64,000 nt of DNA from Conchocele bisecta (GCA_029237695.1 CM055269.1:26570956-26634955), one strand, 5' to 3'; positions 38,956 through 52,140 are shown, numbered from the stretch's first letter. The notes: generated by a model from the sequence alone, not told the origin. Numbers and translations are program-made.

Positions 38956-41900
38956 ACCATATATGTGCGATATGCAATTTTGATTGATGATAACTTAAAG
39001 TTAGACAACTGAGACATAATTAATGAGTCTTGGTAGTCTCCCTTTATAATAATGCTATATTAATCGCTTTCCGTGGAAATATGTGCCTTATTCTTCCTTT
39101 TTTTCGGTCAAAATGTGCTTATTATATGATATACTAATGATATATTGTAGAAAAAGTATATAATACAATCATAAATGTTATTTAAAATGAAGATTTGGGT
39201 AGATTTTGGTAAATTGTGCTGCCGTATTTTAGTGCATAAAATGTAAATGTTATTACCCAATTTTTTACCGTTGACCGTGGTGTAGCGATATAGTGCAACA
39301 TGTTGCCTATAAAGCGGAAAACTAATAGAGCTAATAGGGCAGCTAATAGAGTAAGTGTACCTGCATGGCTTTGCACAGCGTATATATCTGGATTGCACAC
39401 CTCAATTTGTTACTTGTTAAAGTTGTTTGAAGACTCGGTGCAGGGCCTGAAAATAGCACTGGTCCGAGGTCCTGGACCAGCAAATATTAATGTCGGACAT
39501 TGTATTTTACAAGCATAAATTCCGCCGGACATGTGATAAAATTCGATATTTTAGTGCGCAAAGTACTGAAAATTAACAAGGACCCATTGATTTTAGTCGA
39601 CAACTGGTAGCAGTCGATAGCGGGTCCAAATGTATGCAAATATTTCTTCCCGTTTTGTTAGTTAATTAAACCAAAATAAAGTACAGTCAGTAATGGCCGA
39701 ATTTCCGTATATACAGTATAAATATATATATTAAGTATGAACATCATACGCTCAACAGGTTTCTATACCATCAACTCCTTGTTCTTAATGGTTTTTGCCA
39801 AGCATCAAGGGGGACAACTCTTCAGAACCTAACAAGCACCAGTTAATTATCTTGAAGGTTAAGGGCTGTCCCAGTTTTATTTTTTGGTACGGCACGTTTA
39901 TTCTGTTTTTAGGCGATGAGACCTGGGTCTCAAAGTACATGTGCTTTTTCGTCACTAAGTAGTTCAGAAATACCACTAGATCAACACATCAAAAGTCTAG
40001 AAAGATATAGCCAGGCGAAAATTGTCAAATTTCGATATTTTCAAAATGGCCGCTGTTTTTTTAATTTTCAAAATTAAAAAGTCGCATAGCCTATATGTAT
40101 CTTGACTTACAAATTGTATATTTGGGTGCTTTTAATTTGTATCTTGTAACTACTATATTTCATAATGTCAGAATATCCAAAAGACGATTTTTTTCTTTTA
40201 GTTTGAATAACTGCTTCATTTGAATAAATCCAACATGGCCGCCAAATTGTCAATATATCGACACTCAGAGGCTATGCATAATTCGTGTCTTCATGTTACG
40301 ATTTAGCACATTACGAATGTAGGTCTAACGTTGTTTTTTTATATAATTCTGTTTGGCGTTTGCTATATGCATGCAATGCTAACACCAACAAATCCACATC
40401 CGTCCAGAGAAGAAAGACTCAGATAAAATGAGTGGCATGAGGTTGTTCACAATAATGAATACATGTGTTTAATTAAAATTGACAATGAGCCTTATTTGCA
40501 CAGAAGATTGAAATAATAGTATTTACCCATGCTAGTATTATGACGTGTATATGCTATTGAAATTGCCTCTCTAATGTTCGTAATGATCCATATAGCTTTA
40601 ATTGTTCGGGCATGGGAAGTTCAAGATGAAGATAAACCAGTGACTATATTGTAACGGCAAGCGGATATACTAACTGTTCAAATATAAAGAATACATAGTG
40701 GAGAAAATACTAAACGATAAAGTGGAAAATGATCAAGCAATTGGTGCTATTGTGATTGACACCAGTGCAATCACAAAGTTTGCCACCGACATCGTAGGTT
40801 ACAAGAACAGCAACCTGTGGGTCTGGACTGGATATGAAACGGTATTTCTGTTGAATCGTTGATGGAAAGATGTTGACAACAAAATAATTCACATTCAAGC
40901 TTACATTCAAGCTTCAAGACCTTTGAAGTGGCCAGCTGCAATTTTAAATCCGGGTGCACCACAATTAGTGAAATGCGATTGCTGATAAGCTGACATTGAC
41001 TGTTCAACTGGTTAATCGAATCGAATCGTTTCGGCTTATATCTAAGGGTGGGAATTGGCTCGAACACCTTCCATACCCGGCAGTGGTTAATCGAGGTGAA
41101 AGGGCATAATTATGTGTGAGTATGACTCCCGCGGAACAAAACATAGATAATCACCTACATCGAGTAGGTATGTCCAGCGATGCATTGTGTGACTCACAAT
41201 ATGATTAGTATGCGTGTGATAAAACAAATTTCAGCACACTAAGATCATGTGCAAAACTACAAAGCATCAGATAAATCGCATAATTGGTATAGTTTGATCT
41301 TTGTAACGTGTGTGCATGCTAGTGATTGTTTGTAGCATACATGAGTAACTAATAACCGATGACTGTCATATTAATTCGTACTATGTGAAGTTGTGTACTC
41401 CTTTATAACAAACTTTAGACTAACTTGTAAGGTAATCTACAAGCTATGAAAACATTATATCGAACATACAACTAAATAATAGCGTTATTGTTCGCTTCAA
41501 CCAAAACATATTGTTTTTACAAATAAAACAAATATATATAGAAAATGTATTATTGGTACTGTTTATATTTTGCGGCCATATTAGCTTTTTTCAGAATATC
41601 ACAATATCTTCAAAAAGCTTTTGTCATTTCAAATGCATGATCTCTAGTCTGTTTATTTTCAAATAAATTACTGTGAACGATAATTTGATATAGCTTATCA
41701 TATCGCAAATAATTGCTCGCGTTTTTATTAGTCAGGTTTAAAGGTAATTATGAGCCCATATAGTCTGTCCAGCCAGTCAACATGGCTCGAATCAAAATGG
41801 CGGCTGGACGAGAGTGAGGAAAAACCAAAACGTATGGAAACATACTCCAAAAGCTAGCTGTGGAGACGGGGAATCAAACTAAGAAAATATAAGTTAAAAT

Positions 41901-42029
41901 TTGAAAAAAAGTTATTAACGAATTTCGACTTTCTTATGTCGGGATGTCGTCAAGCAACAATTGCAAGGATGTTAATGGCGCCATGAGAACTTGTGTTAAC
42001 CAACCCGTGGAATATTTTGTACGTTTGCA
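38956..42029. other. Repeat-poor stretch, no gene recognised
   Basis: No hairpin family members, arrays or convincing exons were found. AAAATGGCCGC-type words occur at about 40044, 40244 and 41797. Open frames are short and without motifs. Confidence 0.5.
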
Positions 42030-42400
42030 TGTATGATTTTTAGCTCACCTGATCCAAAGGCTCAACATAGGGAGCTATAGTTACGGCTTTTCGTCCGTCG
42101 TATGCCCACATTTTCTTCTTCTCCTGAACCGCTGGGCCAATGTTGGTCAAACTTCACAGAGATAATGTATGGGTGGGGGCACGTCAGGTTTGTAAAATTG
42201 GAGGTCGTCGCATACTCCAAGATGGCCGCATGGAAAAGTAGGTAAAATTATTAAACAAATCTTCTTCTCACGAACCGCCGGACCGATTTCAACGAAACTT
42301 GGCAAGATTAATCGATACTCAACGTTGTTTCAGATTTGTTAAAATAGTGCACCCCCCCCCCCCCCCCCCCGGTCCGAATGTACGCTTAATACATGTATAA
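42030..42400. repeat. AGCTCACCTGA element with two diverged units and a poly-C tract
   Basis: TTCTTCTCCTGAACCGCTGG at about 42115 recurs as TTCTTCTCACGAACCGCCGG about 150 bp later. Both units continue into CCAAT/GAT..CAA.AAACTT. A run of about 19 C follows at about 42352-42370. Confidence 0.65.
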
Positions 42401-45400
42401 TCTCTTTCGAACTATCCAAAATCGTCTAAAGTTGTCGCATATTTGAGAAAGAAATGGTAACAATTAAGGACCCGTCAAGTATAATGCAAAATGTTGATGT
42501 TTGCATTTTCTAAACCTCGATTATTTTCTGATTTTAAATATACACTTTGTTGTATGTTAGATATGTCAATCGTGTTATTATTAAATTGAAAAGGGAGCCT
42601 ATAGACTAATGGACAATGTAAACATCTCAAATTGTGGTATTTTCACAAGCCACATGTCTTCGTATTCAACATTATTAGGCCACCACCAAACTTGTCATTT
42701 ACTATTTTCCATTAACGTGTACAGATACTGTTGCTAAAAAATAAAAACCCAATGCATTCTATAGACGAATGGACAGTGTAAATCTCTCAAATTGTGGTAC
42801 TTTCACCACAGCTCACATTTCTTCGTTTTCAACAGTATCAGGTAAACCACCCAGCTGGTCGCGTGCTATATTTCATAAACGGGTACAGATAATATTGCTA
42901 AAAATGAAATTCTACGGAACTATGGACCTATGGATAGATGAACTCAGCAAAGAACATAATCTAAAATAAAATAATGTGTACAGCGCTATGTAACTGACAC
43001 TGTATTTGTTTATCTGTAGTATCATACTGAGACCATACTCTTATGCATACATATGTGAGATGTGTACGTGGCGCTGAACTTAAGCGATAAGGGATTACAT
43101 TTTAAAACTATTTAAAATCAATTAAATGGGTCATCTGAATATATACTGCTGGAATTATTAAACACATATTATTTCTAAAAAATGTACTTTTCATCAATAA
43201 CAAAAAAGTTACAATTCCATTTTTTTATTTGATGAAATTCCATAACAATTGTTTCATTTCAAGTTATTGCGAAAAAAGCAAAACAATAATTTATTCCATT
43301 TATTTATATTTTATGTGCAATGATCATACTTTATGATATGTCGATACAAAATATGGATTGAGGTGACGCAATTATTTCTGTATCCGCGCCTGAGTAGTTA
43401 ATTCAAGAGCTTCCAGTCTACCTTATGTACATAAGTATATGAATAATGCAAGCCGCACGTGTGATGTATAAATAGGTTCGGTAGTTATGTTGGGTCATCC
43501 GATTCCACCCACCCCCACCTAACAATACCTTCCAACTGAATAGTAGCCGACAGATTATGGACGACATAGGCCGTCAGCAACAAATGGAACCCCCCTGTGG
43601 GATTTTTCAGACATATTTTTCCTGAAACTACATTAATTTTCATAATTGTGAAAAATCGCATTTTTCATTGAAATTTAACTGTTTTATTTTATCATTTGAA
43701 ACAACTGATATGGCAGTTTTATATGTTTTCTTATGTGTTCATATAATGGAATAAAGTTCAATTAAATAATATCTTCTAATTCAGATGAAGAATGTTGCAT
43801 GTTTTATTACCCCACCCACTGAATTTCAATGCAAAACATCTACCTTAATAACTCCATAAAAGTATGGTACTTTTGTATTTTGTCTGTGTCAATGGTACCT
43901 AGTAGTGTTCATTATACATGTTAATTGCATATATGCTGAATGTCAGATGCCTGCAGTTTATGATATAATGTTAAAAACAACGTAGTTTCACTATTCCCCA
44001 CCCACAAATTTTACAATGAGAATTTTGCATGTAATAAAATTTAATTTATGTTTTGCACTGTCACTTACTTATACATTGTTTAAATGCATATGCAACTACT
44101 GGGGCATTACTAATAGCTATCGGTGCACACGTCTGATACAGTATGTCCGAGTGTTCGTCCGTCTGTCCGTCCGCTTCACACATACTTTTTAAAGGTAACA
44201 ACTACGGTATGTGTCTCATTATGCTTGGTGCCCATATTCTGATTACATAATGTATACATCAGATGATGCAATGTTAAAACAAATTAGTTTTAGCTATTCC
44301 CCACCCACTGAATGTACAATGACCAGTTTACATGTAATTCTTTTCTTACTGCTTACGCTGTCTGATACTTATTAAAGGTTCATATGAACGTGTAGCTGCA
44401 AAACATGTATACTAGTTATACACACGCATTTCAGATACATAATGCATATTTGTTCGTCTCTCTATATGTCCATTTCATATTTATGCATCCATGACAATTA
44501 CCATGATTACTATGTTGTGTATTCCATTATGAACGTCTCTAATACATATAATTATTATTATCAGCTTTACAGACCTTTAAACACCATTGAGTAAGATAAA
44601 GAAATACATATAATTATTACTGTCAATAGTATAGGTCGTAGGTACTAATTTGCACATTGGATGTAGAAAATATACATGTTATGCCATGCTGAATGAATGA
44701 TTTGTAGCACATATCACTCTATGTATGACACAGTACATACTAAAATACAGAATATTAAGAGAGTTTAAACGAGCAAGCTAAGCTGGAATAAAACTGGACA
44801 AATACATTCTGTGTACACTTTCAAGATGACAGCCACGCAAGTCAATGAGTTTGTTTGACATAAACGTAAAATTAGGTATTAACACCTATGAAACTTGGAT
44901 ATATATATTCCGGTTCCACATAACGTACACACTATTTATCGTGCATTCTAATAATATTCCCTGAACCCATTCTGAGTCATCAGCAGGAACATGATTCAAA
45001 TGTGTAGTTGGCACATGTAGTTATTAAAACATGCATATATTAAACTATATAACTTGTATAACTACTGAATTACACTATGTGTCATACGAGATCGTGTGTG
45101 TTCCACTGTGAATGACCGTCATCCATTACCAGTGTAAGGGCACACCAGTGCATGCATCACGACAATTGTCTAATAGATGCAGGTATATTACTCCATTAAT
45201 GTACAATCTCAATGCTTGCATAGGCTCTTCAAATATATCCACTATATTCATATAGCTGCTATGCACGCATACATAAACTACTTTCACTAATATGTTTCAA
45301 CATTCGGTGTCCTTAATTAAAACACACGTGTTGTTCTACACCAAAAACCAAAAATGATGTAGGTTTGTAATCAACTTGTAATAGTTCAGATTGCCATATA

Positions 45401-47236
45401 CCTGCATAACATTCGGATAACAGCATCATTACAGATTTCAAATATACAAATACATCGCTTAACTGTAGTATTTACATTTCATACTGTGCCAAAATAAAAG
45501 TATGTATTACTTCTGAAAATATGTATATATATGTCCTCCAAGCTCGTGTATAAAATTATATAACTATATATACAAGCCAATATGTGTGTAGTATGAAAAG
45601 GCCAATCCGGGGTATTCAAAAATCAATCTAGTCCAGTTTAAGAAGTATGCACATCTGACATACACACATACAACTACAAAATACAACAGGATACCATATT
45701 TAATGGTATTGTTATTCCAAATGTGACCCAGATGGAAACTCATACATCAGTAGGACAATACTATTGCAGAAAGGATGTGCCCATTTTCACAAAATCCCCT
45801 ATTTATCAATTTACAGCAGTCAACTTATTTGTATTACACAAGCTTATGTGTTACCATGTGTAGCCACACACTCATAGAACCATCACTCTGAATATAAATC
45901 CCCCTGATAGACAATCATATGCCCTTACTATAGCAACCAGAGTATATGCTAGCACATTAGTGTGTCATCGCAAGATACGGGACCTCCTCGGGATAAAGGT
46001 ATTATCGACTATTTTAAGAAATATAAGCTCTATTAAAATTGTATATATATATCCGTAAATATCACATCCTAATTGCAGAAAAGCGGCGATGTTTATGGTC
46101 ATCTGAAAACTGATAGTCATTGTTACACTGTATATGATTATGTTTTGGGTGTATTAGTTTAAATAACATTTAATTATAAAACTAAATACAGCACATCAAG
46201 TGTTTAATGGCATACTGATTACACCCGTGACTGCATGAATTATATATCGTTACCATGTTTTGTATTTATTTTCCAATGTTTGCAACTCACGAGCAAGGAT
46301 TAATTTAAATTATTGGCACATGTGAAGACATATGTGGGATCCTTCATGTGGGAGAAAGCCATGCATATTTGCACTAAGCATACCAATGCCATTCATCATA
46401 CCATATTACGTACTGCCTTGGCCAATGATCATCATGCTCGCTTAGTTGTGAGAAGTGTGTTCGTTACCAATCGCATTAACTAGACAGCCCAATAATAACA
46501 TTATATTCCTTGTCAACAGTCAATCCATTTTGGAAACACGTTTAGGCATTTCTTCAATACTCAAAATGATTGACATACATCCGTATTCGTCTTTGAAAAT
46601 AAACAGAATATCACACAATATACATAACAATGCTGGTGTTGTTTAATTACTGAAAACTGCAGCTGCACCATCAATATTATTGAACATAATTTTGGCGGCC
46701 ATTTTGAAAATATAATATAGTATTTTATACCTGGATATGTATATTTTATCAAATTATTTGATGTGTATATCTGACTGGTATGGATACATGTAATATGTAC
46801 ATGAAATGCTGTCTATAACATATATATACAGTAAATAATAGTACAAAACAAGATCGAACATGTTGGCGGCCATTTTGACTTTTCTGACAATTGTGGAAGG
46901 ATAGTGCATCACTATCTCCTGTATTTTACATTTATTTGTGAGGGAAAGCAATGTATATGTGTTTCAACTTTATGAATGTCTAATTGTTCGTAATAGAACA
47001 CGATTCGCAGAAAAATGTCGTAACACTATTTCGGCAGCCATTTTTAAATGTATTGCCATTTGCAGATGTAATTAAATGTAATATGTGTTCTAATTGTGAC
47101 TTAATTATAGCAATTTGCCCGGTTAATATTGATTAGACGGAACATTAATATTCCTAATAATGTTCAGCGGCCATCTTGAAAAATCGCCGCCATTTGTTCA
47201 TCCAGCGGCTTTTTGAGCGTAGACAACCACTCCACT
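42401..47236. other. Long repeat-poor stretch, no gene recognised
   Basis: Three or four diverged copies of a CCCCACCCAC..AATTT.ACAATGA.. block appear at about 43505, 43806, 43995 and 44299. Otherwise I see only unique AT-rich sequence. GGCGGCCATTTTGA words cluster at 46694, 46863 and, less exactly, 47035 and 47163. Confidence 0.45.
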
Positions 47237-47493
47237 GTAGCCTATTTCATCAACATTGCAAAGTATACTTTAGTAGCAAAGTATACTTTGAGGGAGAAAT
47301 TTTCAATTTTATGATAAATTTATTAATGTTCTGTTTAATGTTAGTATAATAATTCTGCATACTTTTAATCATGAACTATATGCAGTTGTTAGTTCTATAT
47401 GAAATAATGCATTTCAGGAACAATAAATGATTACTGCCTCAAAGTATACTTTGCTAGTGAAGTATACTTTGCAATGTTGATGAAATAGGCTAC
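47237..47493. mobile_element. Family G hairpin MITE, core deleted
   Basis: GTAGCCTATTTCATCAACAT to ATGTTGATGAAATAGGCTAC; the ACATTATCACAGCC stem is missing. Confidence 0.85.
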
Positions 47494-48079
47494 TGGTTTG
47501 ATAGATAATAGGCTACTGAATATTGGGTTATTGCTGGCTCAAGGTCTAACAGACGTATCGGCTATACATTCACCGCCGCTTAAAATAATATCCATACTTG
47601 TGTATAGAGGGCGCTGTACTTTGACGACACACCTTTGACAGGTAAAGGACAGGCGGCCATTTTCAAGAATTCTTGATAATTTTAAGAAGTTTATGTGTGA
47701 CACGTAACTAATTAATATTGTCGTTTTGGATTTATTGCTAGCGTTTATTACCATTTACATGCCAGATTTATTTCCTTTGGAATTAGTTTGTTAATGGTAA
47801 GATATAGTGATTTGAATGTAGACGTCCCATCCGGCTAGCATAAAAAGTTGGAACACTTTCAGATCACAAATGAGATTGTATTTTACGTGATTGTAATAGT
47901 TAGAATCATTGTCAACTTCATTTGCCAGCTGAAGCAGTTTATTTATCAGTTAGTTAATGGTTTTATGATTTAAATTTGAGTGCATTCTATTTATTTACAC
48001 ACTGTTTTGCAAGAAAACCTATGCATATGTGCAATTTGTCTAGGGCCAGTTCAGTCAAAGTTGTATTTGAGGGTGTGGT

Positions 48080-49215
48080 TAAATTAATTGTCACTCGTTG
48101 GAATGGGGGTTGCTTGGGACATTAATACAATTACGTGTTATCACCTATTCGAATGGGTGATATTACCATTTTGAATGGGTGATTTCATCCTTTAGAATAA
48201 GTGATATCATCTATTAATATGGTGATATTTGAATGGGTGGTATCACCTAATTAAAAGTGATATCACCCATTCAAATATCACCATTTTGTGTTGAATACGT
48301 GATATCACTCATTTGAATGAGTGATGTCGCCCTTTAGCATCCAATCAATGATATCACCCGTTCAAATGAGTTATTTTATCTATTTGAATGGATGATATCA
48401 CCCTTTTGAATGAGTGATATCACCCAGTCAACATAAAAATCCATTGTAGTCCATTAAAAACCAATATCCCTCATTCAAATGGGATATATCATCCTTTCGT
48501 GTTGAATCAGTGATATCACCCATTCAAAATGGTTATATCACTATCAAATAAGTGATAACACTGATTCAAATGGGTGATATCATTGATTCAACACAAAAGT
48601 GTGATATCACCTATTCAAATGGGTGATGCCATGTATTGGAATGGGTGATATCATGCATTAATTTACTATTGGTGATATCACATTTTAATACAATTTCATA
48701 GGTGATATCACTCTTTTGAATGGGTGATGTCAGCTTTTCAAATGAGTGTTATTATTAATTCAATATGAAATGGTGATATCATCGCTTTGAATTGGTGATG
48801 TCACATATTCAAATAGGTGATATTACAATGAACTCGGCAGACAGATTCACATAAGAAATGTGCTTTCTACTTAAATCCCAATCCTAGTACCTAAAGTTTT
48901 GCTCTTGATTTACATCATGTACATCTCATATAAATTCAATAAGAATAAAATATGTTTATACTAACAATGAACTTTCATTTGAATTGGTGATAATACCCAT
49001 TCACATTCGTGATATCTATTCAAATGCATTATACCAAAAGTTCAAAATGAATGGGTGATATCACATTTGAATAGGTAATATCATTCAGAAACAAATTGGT
49101 GATATCACCCATTTGAATAGGTTATATAGCATCTATTCAAGAAAACATTTTTTGAATTGGTGATATCACACATTTTAATACATGATATCACCCATTAAAA
49201 TAGGTTGTATCACCC
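48080..49215. repeat. TGATATCA satellite, left block
   Basis: Irregular array of GGTGATATCACCCATTC / GAATGGGTGATATCACC words, in both directions, roughly every 20-45 bp. I count about 17 exact TGATATCA here. There is no fixed period. Confidence 0.88.
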
Positions 49216-49227
49216 ATTCAGAGATGT

Positions 49228-49400
49228 GGCTGTGATTAGAGAAATATGGCTTATGGGATGTGTGACCATTGTAGCTTCTGATCTAATACATAAAGGTGAA
49301 CAGTGCAGATCCTGATCAGACAATGCGGATGCACAGGATGATCTGGATCTACACTGGTCGCACAACCGATAAGCCCCATTTCTCCAGTCACAGCCACATA
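49228..49400. mobile_element. Family E MITE inside the satellite
   Basis: TGGCTGTGATTAGAGAAATA to CCATTTCTCCAGTCACAGCC; satellite resumes at once with TGTGATATCACCC. Confidence 0.78.
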
Positions 49401-49869
49401 TGTGATATCACCCTTTTTTTCACTCGCCCAGCTGGGCAAGTACAGGTCAAAAATCTTATTTAAAAAAAAAGCTTTTACATATATATGATCATTACCAAAA
49501 CGGATCAGACATATTCACTATTATTGTTATTTATATTTTAATTATTAAATGAACATAAACAAATAAATATTATTTATCGGGAGATAAACTTCGTCAAGTT
49601 TTTTCTTCAACAACGTTTTAGCAGCGAATTTGCTCAGAGGCTTGCACGCTTCTTATTTTCTATAAGTGTTGAGTGACATAGATTTTGTTTGATTTATAGT
49701 GGCTATGTTTGCATGAGCACAGCTGCCTTAATTACTAAATTCAATGGTTTCGGACCCGGCGCCGACTGTTTCGTCCCAAGCCGTTATGTTCGGCGTCTGA
49801 AATGCGCGTTAACCCAACTGTATACGAGACGATATATGTGGCCACGTGTACACTAGTCTATACTCGCAG

Positions 49870-50681
49870 TAGTGATGGGAATCGGACGGGAAAATCGCTA
49901 TCGATAATCGGAAGGGTCAATTCGATTGATAATCGATAGCTATCGATTATTTATTATTAAATGCAATACGTAACAGTAACACTGTAACACACTAGTTGCG
50001 AAAACGTAACTGCTGCATACAACCGTATAAAGCAGAGTTACGATTCCTATGTCCGCAGAATAGAGAATCAGATCAGATTCGCACTTTAACAGTCTATTTT
50101 AGTATTTTTACATATTTTTTTATAATTTATAACTGCAACGAGCGTTTGGGGAAAAGATGAAATGGAATTTGGTGCTGCTTTGTAACATTTGTAAACAGGC
50201 CAATGTATGTACAGACGGACAAAACCTGTAAGTTAACGGGTCTGCATCACAACTGTTGACGACTTTTGGTAATATCGGTAATTGGTTACCTTTATTTGCA
50301 TAGGACCTTTTGCATACGATACAAATTGCGAAGCGCATGTCAAGGTTTTCTTTCTTTGGTGGCCCAGGTTTACTCTTCGAAAACCCAAAATACGACCAGA
50401 CGTGGCTCCGCGCCTTCCCCGGATACGCAAACAACGCATTATTGTTGGCAGCAACTTCGGCCGCCATTGTGAGGACTGAGTAATGATAAAAACAGAAGCA
50501 TTCCGAATTTTAAGTAATTACGCGAATGTAACGAAAACGAGCGAAATGGACGGGAAAAAACCCGCGGAAAACAGCAGAAATCTTTTTCTTATAATCGATT
50601 ATGACAAAACACTATCGATTGTCGCCGACGTTGTCCCTTTCGATCAATTTTCGATTATAATCGATCATCGGCACATCACTA
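49870..50681 (-). mobile_element. hAT transposon, 812 bp, with perfect 8-bp target duplication
   Basis: ACTCGCAG flanks both sides (49862-49869 and 50682-50689). Ends are TAGTGATGGGAATCGG and, inverted, TAGTGATGTGCCGATGATCG. Many ATCGATNATCG words lie near both ends, as in subterminal transposase sites. An 8-bp duplication with TAGNGNTG ends is diagnostic of hAT. It keeps a BED-finger exon but is far too short for a transposase, so it is non-autonomous. Confidence 0.93.
50290..50467 (-). pseudogene. BED zinc-finger exon of a hAT transposase, broken
   Basis: The ATG at 50467 opens MAAEVAANNNALFAYPG. Then comes the BED start (SHVWSYFGFSK), acidic/basic residues, and CIVCKRSYANKGN. The CxxC pair is present. 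The HxxxH half that follows GN in BED fingers is not in this frame; a possible donor AAAG|GTAACC at 50289 may mark where the next exon was. No catalytic DDE or dimerisation region exists in the element, so it cannot make an active transposase. Confidence 0.8.
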
Positions 50682-51040
50682 ACTCGCAGTCATATTATTT
50701 GTTAGCCCGGCCGCATACAGCTGACAAATAATCCGTGAATTAATTTGCCCGATATGGACTGTGTTCAAAATCGCTAGCGATTCTACAGGTAACCGTGTAC
50801 ATAGACACTGCTTGAATCTTACTTCCGGCAAATTGACGTAAACTGTAAACAACAAATGGTCGCTGAATTAATACCATTTGTTGGCTGTTATCGATGGAAT
50901 TAATGGGCAATTTCTGCAGAAAAAAAATATCCTTACCAAATCTTTCACTCGCCAAACTGGGCGAGTGCCTGTAGAAAGTACTAGACCGCCACAAAAAACA
51001 CTCGCCATGGCGAGCTGGGCGAGTGAAATTTCAACCCCTG

Positions 51041-52000
51041 GGTGATATCATATATTCAAACAGGTGTAGTCACTTTCTTGAATATGTGATGACACAACTC
51101 GTGTTGCATAAATGATGTCACCTATTCAGGCGTGGATCCAGGATTTCGGGTTAGGGGTGGGGGCGTAACTATTTTGCAATACTTGACTATATTATCGTAG
51201 ACCGTGCGGAGCTCGGGATAGCGCTAGGGGGGTCCGGGAATTTTTTTAAAATCTACATCACATTTCCTGCGTCCCCCCCCACCCCCTGAATCCGCCAATT
51301 CTATTCATGAACTGGTGACATTGCATGTTTAACGAGTTGGTGATATCGCATACATGTAGTTAAATTATGTCACATATTCAATTAGGTGACAGGGCTCTAG
51401 ATAAGGATTTATTCATTGAGTATTTTTACTCCATGATATTTTTTTCAATTGTGTATTTTCAATTATCATTTGGGTACCTTACAACCGTTACCCCATTGTG
51501 TAAAATTGAATAGGGTATTTTCTAATTCTGGTATCAAAATGTGCAATAAACATGGCTACACAAAACATTGAATGGGTGGTACATGTATCACCTAATTAAA
51601 AGTGTGATATCACCCATTCGAATATCACCATTTTGTGTTGAATACGTGATATCACTCATTTGAATGAGTGATTTCGCCCTTTAGCATCCAATCAATGATA
51701 TCACCCGTTCAAATGAGTGATATTATCTATTTGAGTAGGTGATGTCACATACATGTAGTTAAATTATGTCACATATTCAAGTAGGTGATATCACATACAT
51801 GTAGTTAAATTATGTCACATATTCAAGTAGGTGATATCACATACATGTGAAAGTTAAATTATGTCACATATTCAAGTAGGTGATATCACATACATGTAGT
51901 TAAATTATGTCATGTATTCAAGTAGGTGATATCACATACATGTAGTTAAATTATGTCATGTATTCAAGTAGGTGATATCACCTCCATTAAGGTTCATGTT
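51041..52000. repeat. TGATATCA satellite, right block
   Basis: About nine more TGATATCA. From about 51735 to 51975 there is a regular tandem of some 46-48 bp (GTAGGTGATATCACATACAT then GTAGTTAAATTATGTCACAT). 51577-51725 nearly repeats 48230-48375. A hAT J left end (CAGGGCTCTAGATAAGG) sits at 51389. Confidence 0.88.
51129..51300. mobile_element. 172-bp GGCGTGGATCC element in the satellite
   Basis: CTATTCA flanks both sides (51122-51128 and 51301-51307). GGCGTGGATCCAGGATT faces CCCCTGAATCCGCC. Insertion into satellite is clear because the array continues across it. Confidence 0.7.
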
Positions 52001-52019
52001 CCAGATGAACAGTGGTAGT

Positions 52020-52140
52020 ATCACTTATTTAAATAGTGATTATTCTCACCAAATGTATATGTTGTTATCACTCAGGTTCAAATGAGTGGTGACAATACAT
52101 TATATACTTGCATTGAGAAATAAATAAAATAGAAAACGAT
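52020..52140. repeat. Family K fragment
   Basis: CAGGTTCAAATGAGTGGTGA and TATACTTGCATTGAGAAATA match one family K arm. Confidence 0.6.

Larger units (their letters stand above)
49421..51040. mobile_element. Outer hAT-like element with CTCGCC ends, in the satellite
   Basis: Left CACTCGCCCAGCTGGGC and right GCTGGGCGAGTGAAATTTCA then ACCCCTG are inverse. The full tip, CAGGGGTTGAAATTTCACTC on the minus strand, is hAT-like. The left tip is replaced by a T run. The hAT at 49870-50681 lies inside. Satellite sequence flanks both sides. Confidence 0.65.

Noticed and set aside
48080..52000. CRISPR-like array of repeated short words
   Set aside because: Spacing is irregular, repeats are palindromic in both directions, and the DNA is animal; it is a satellite.
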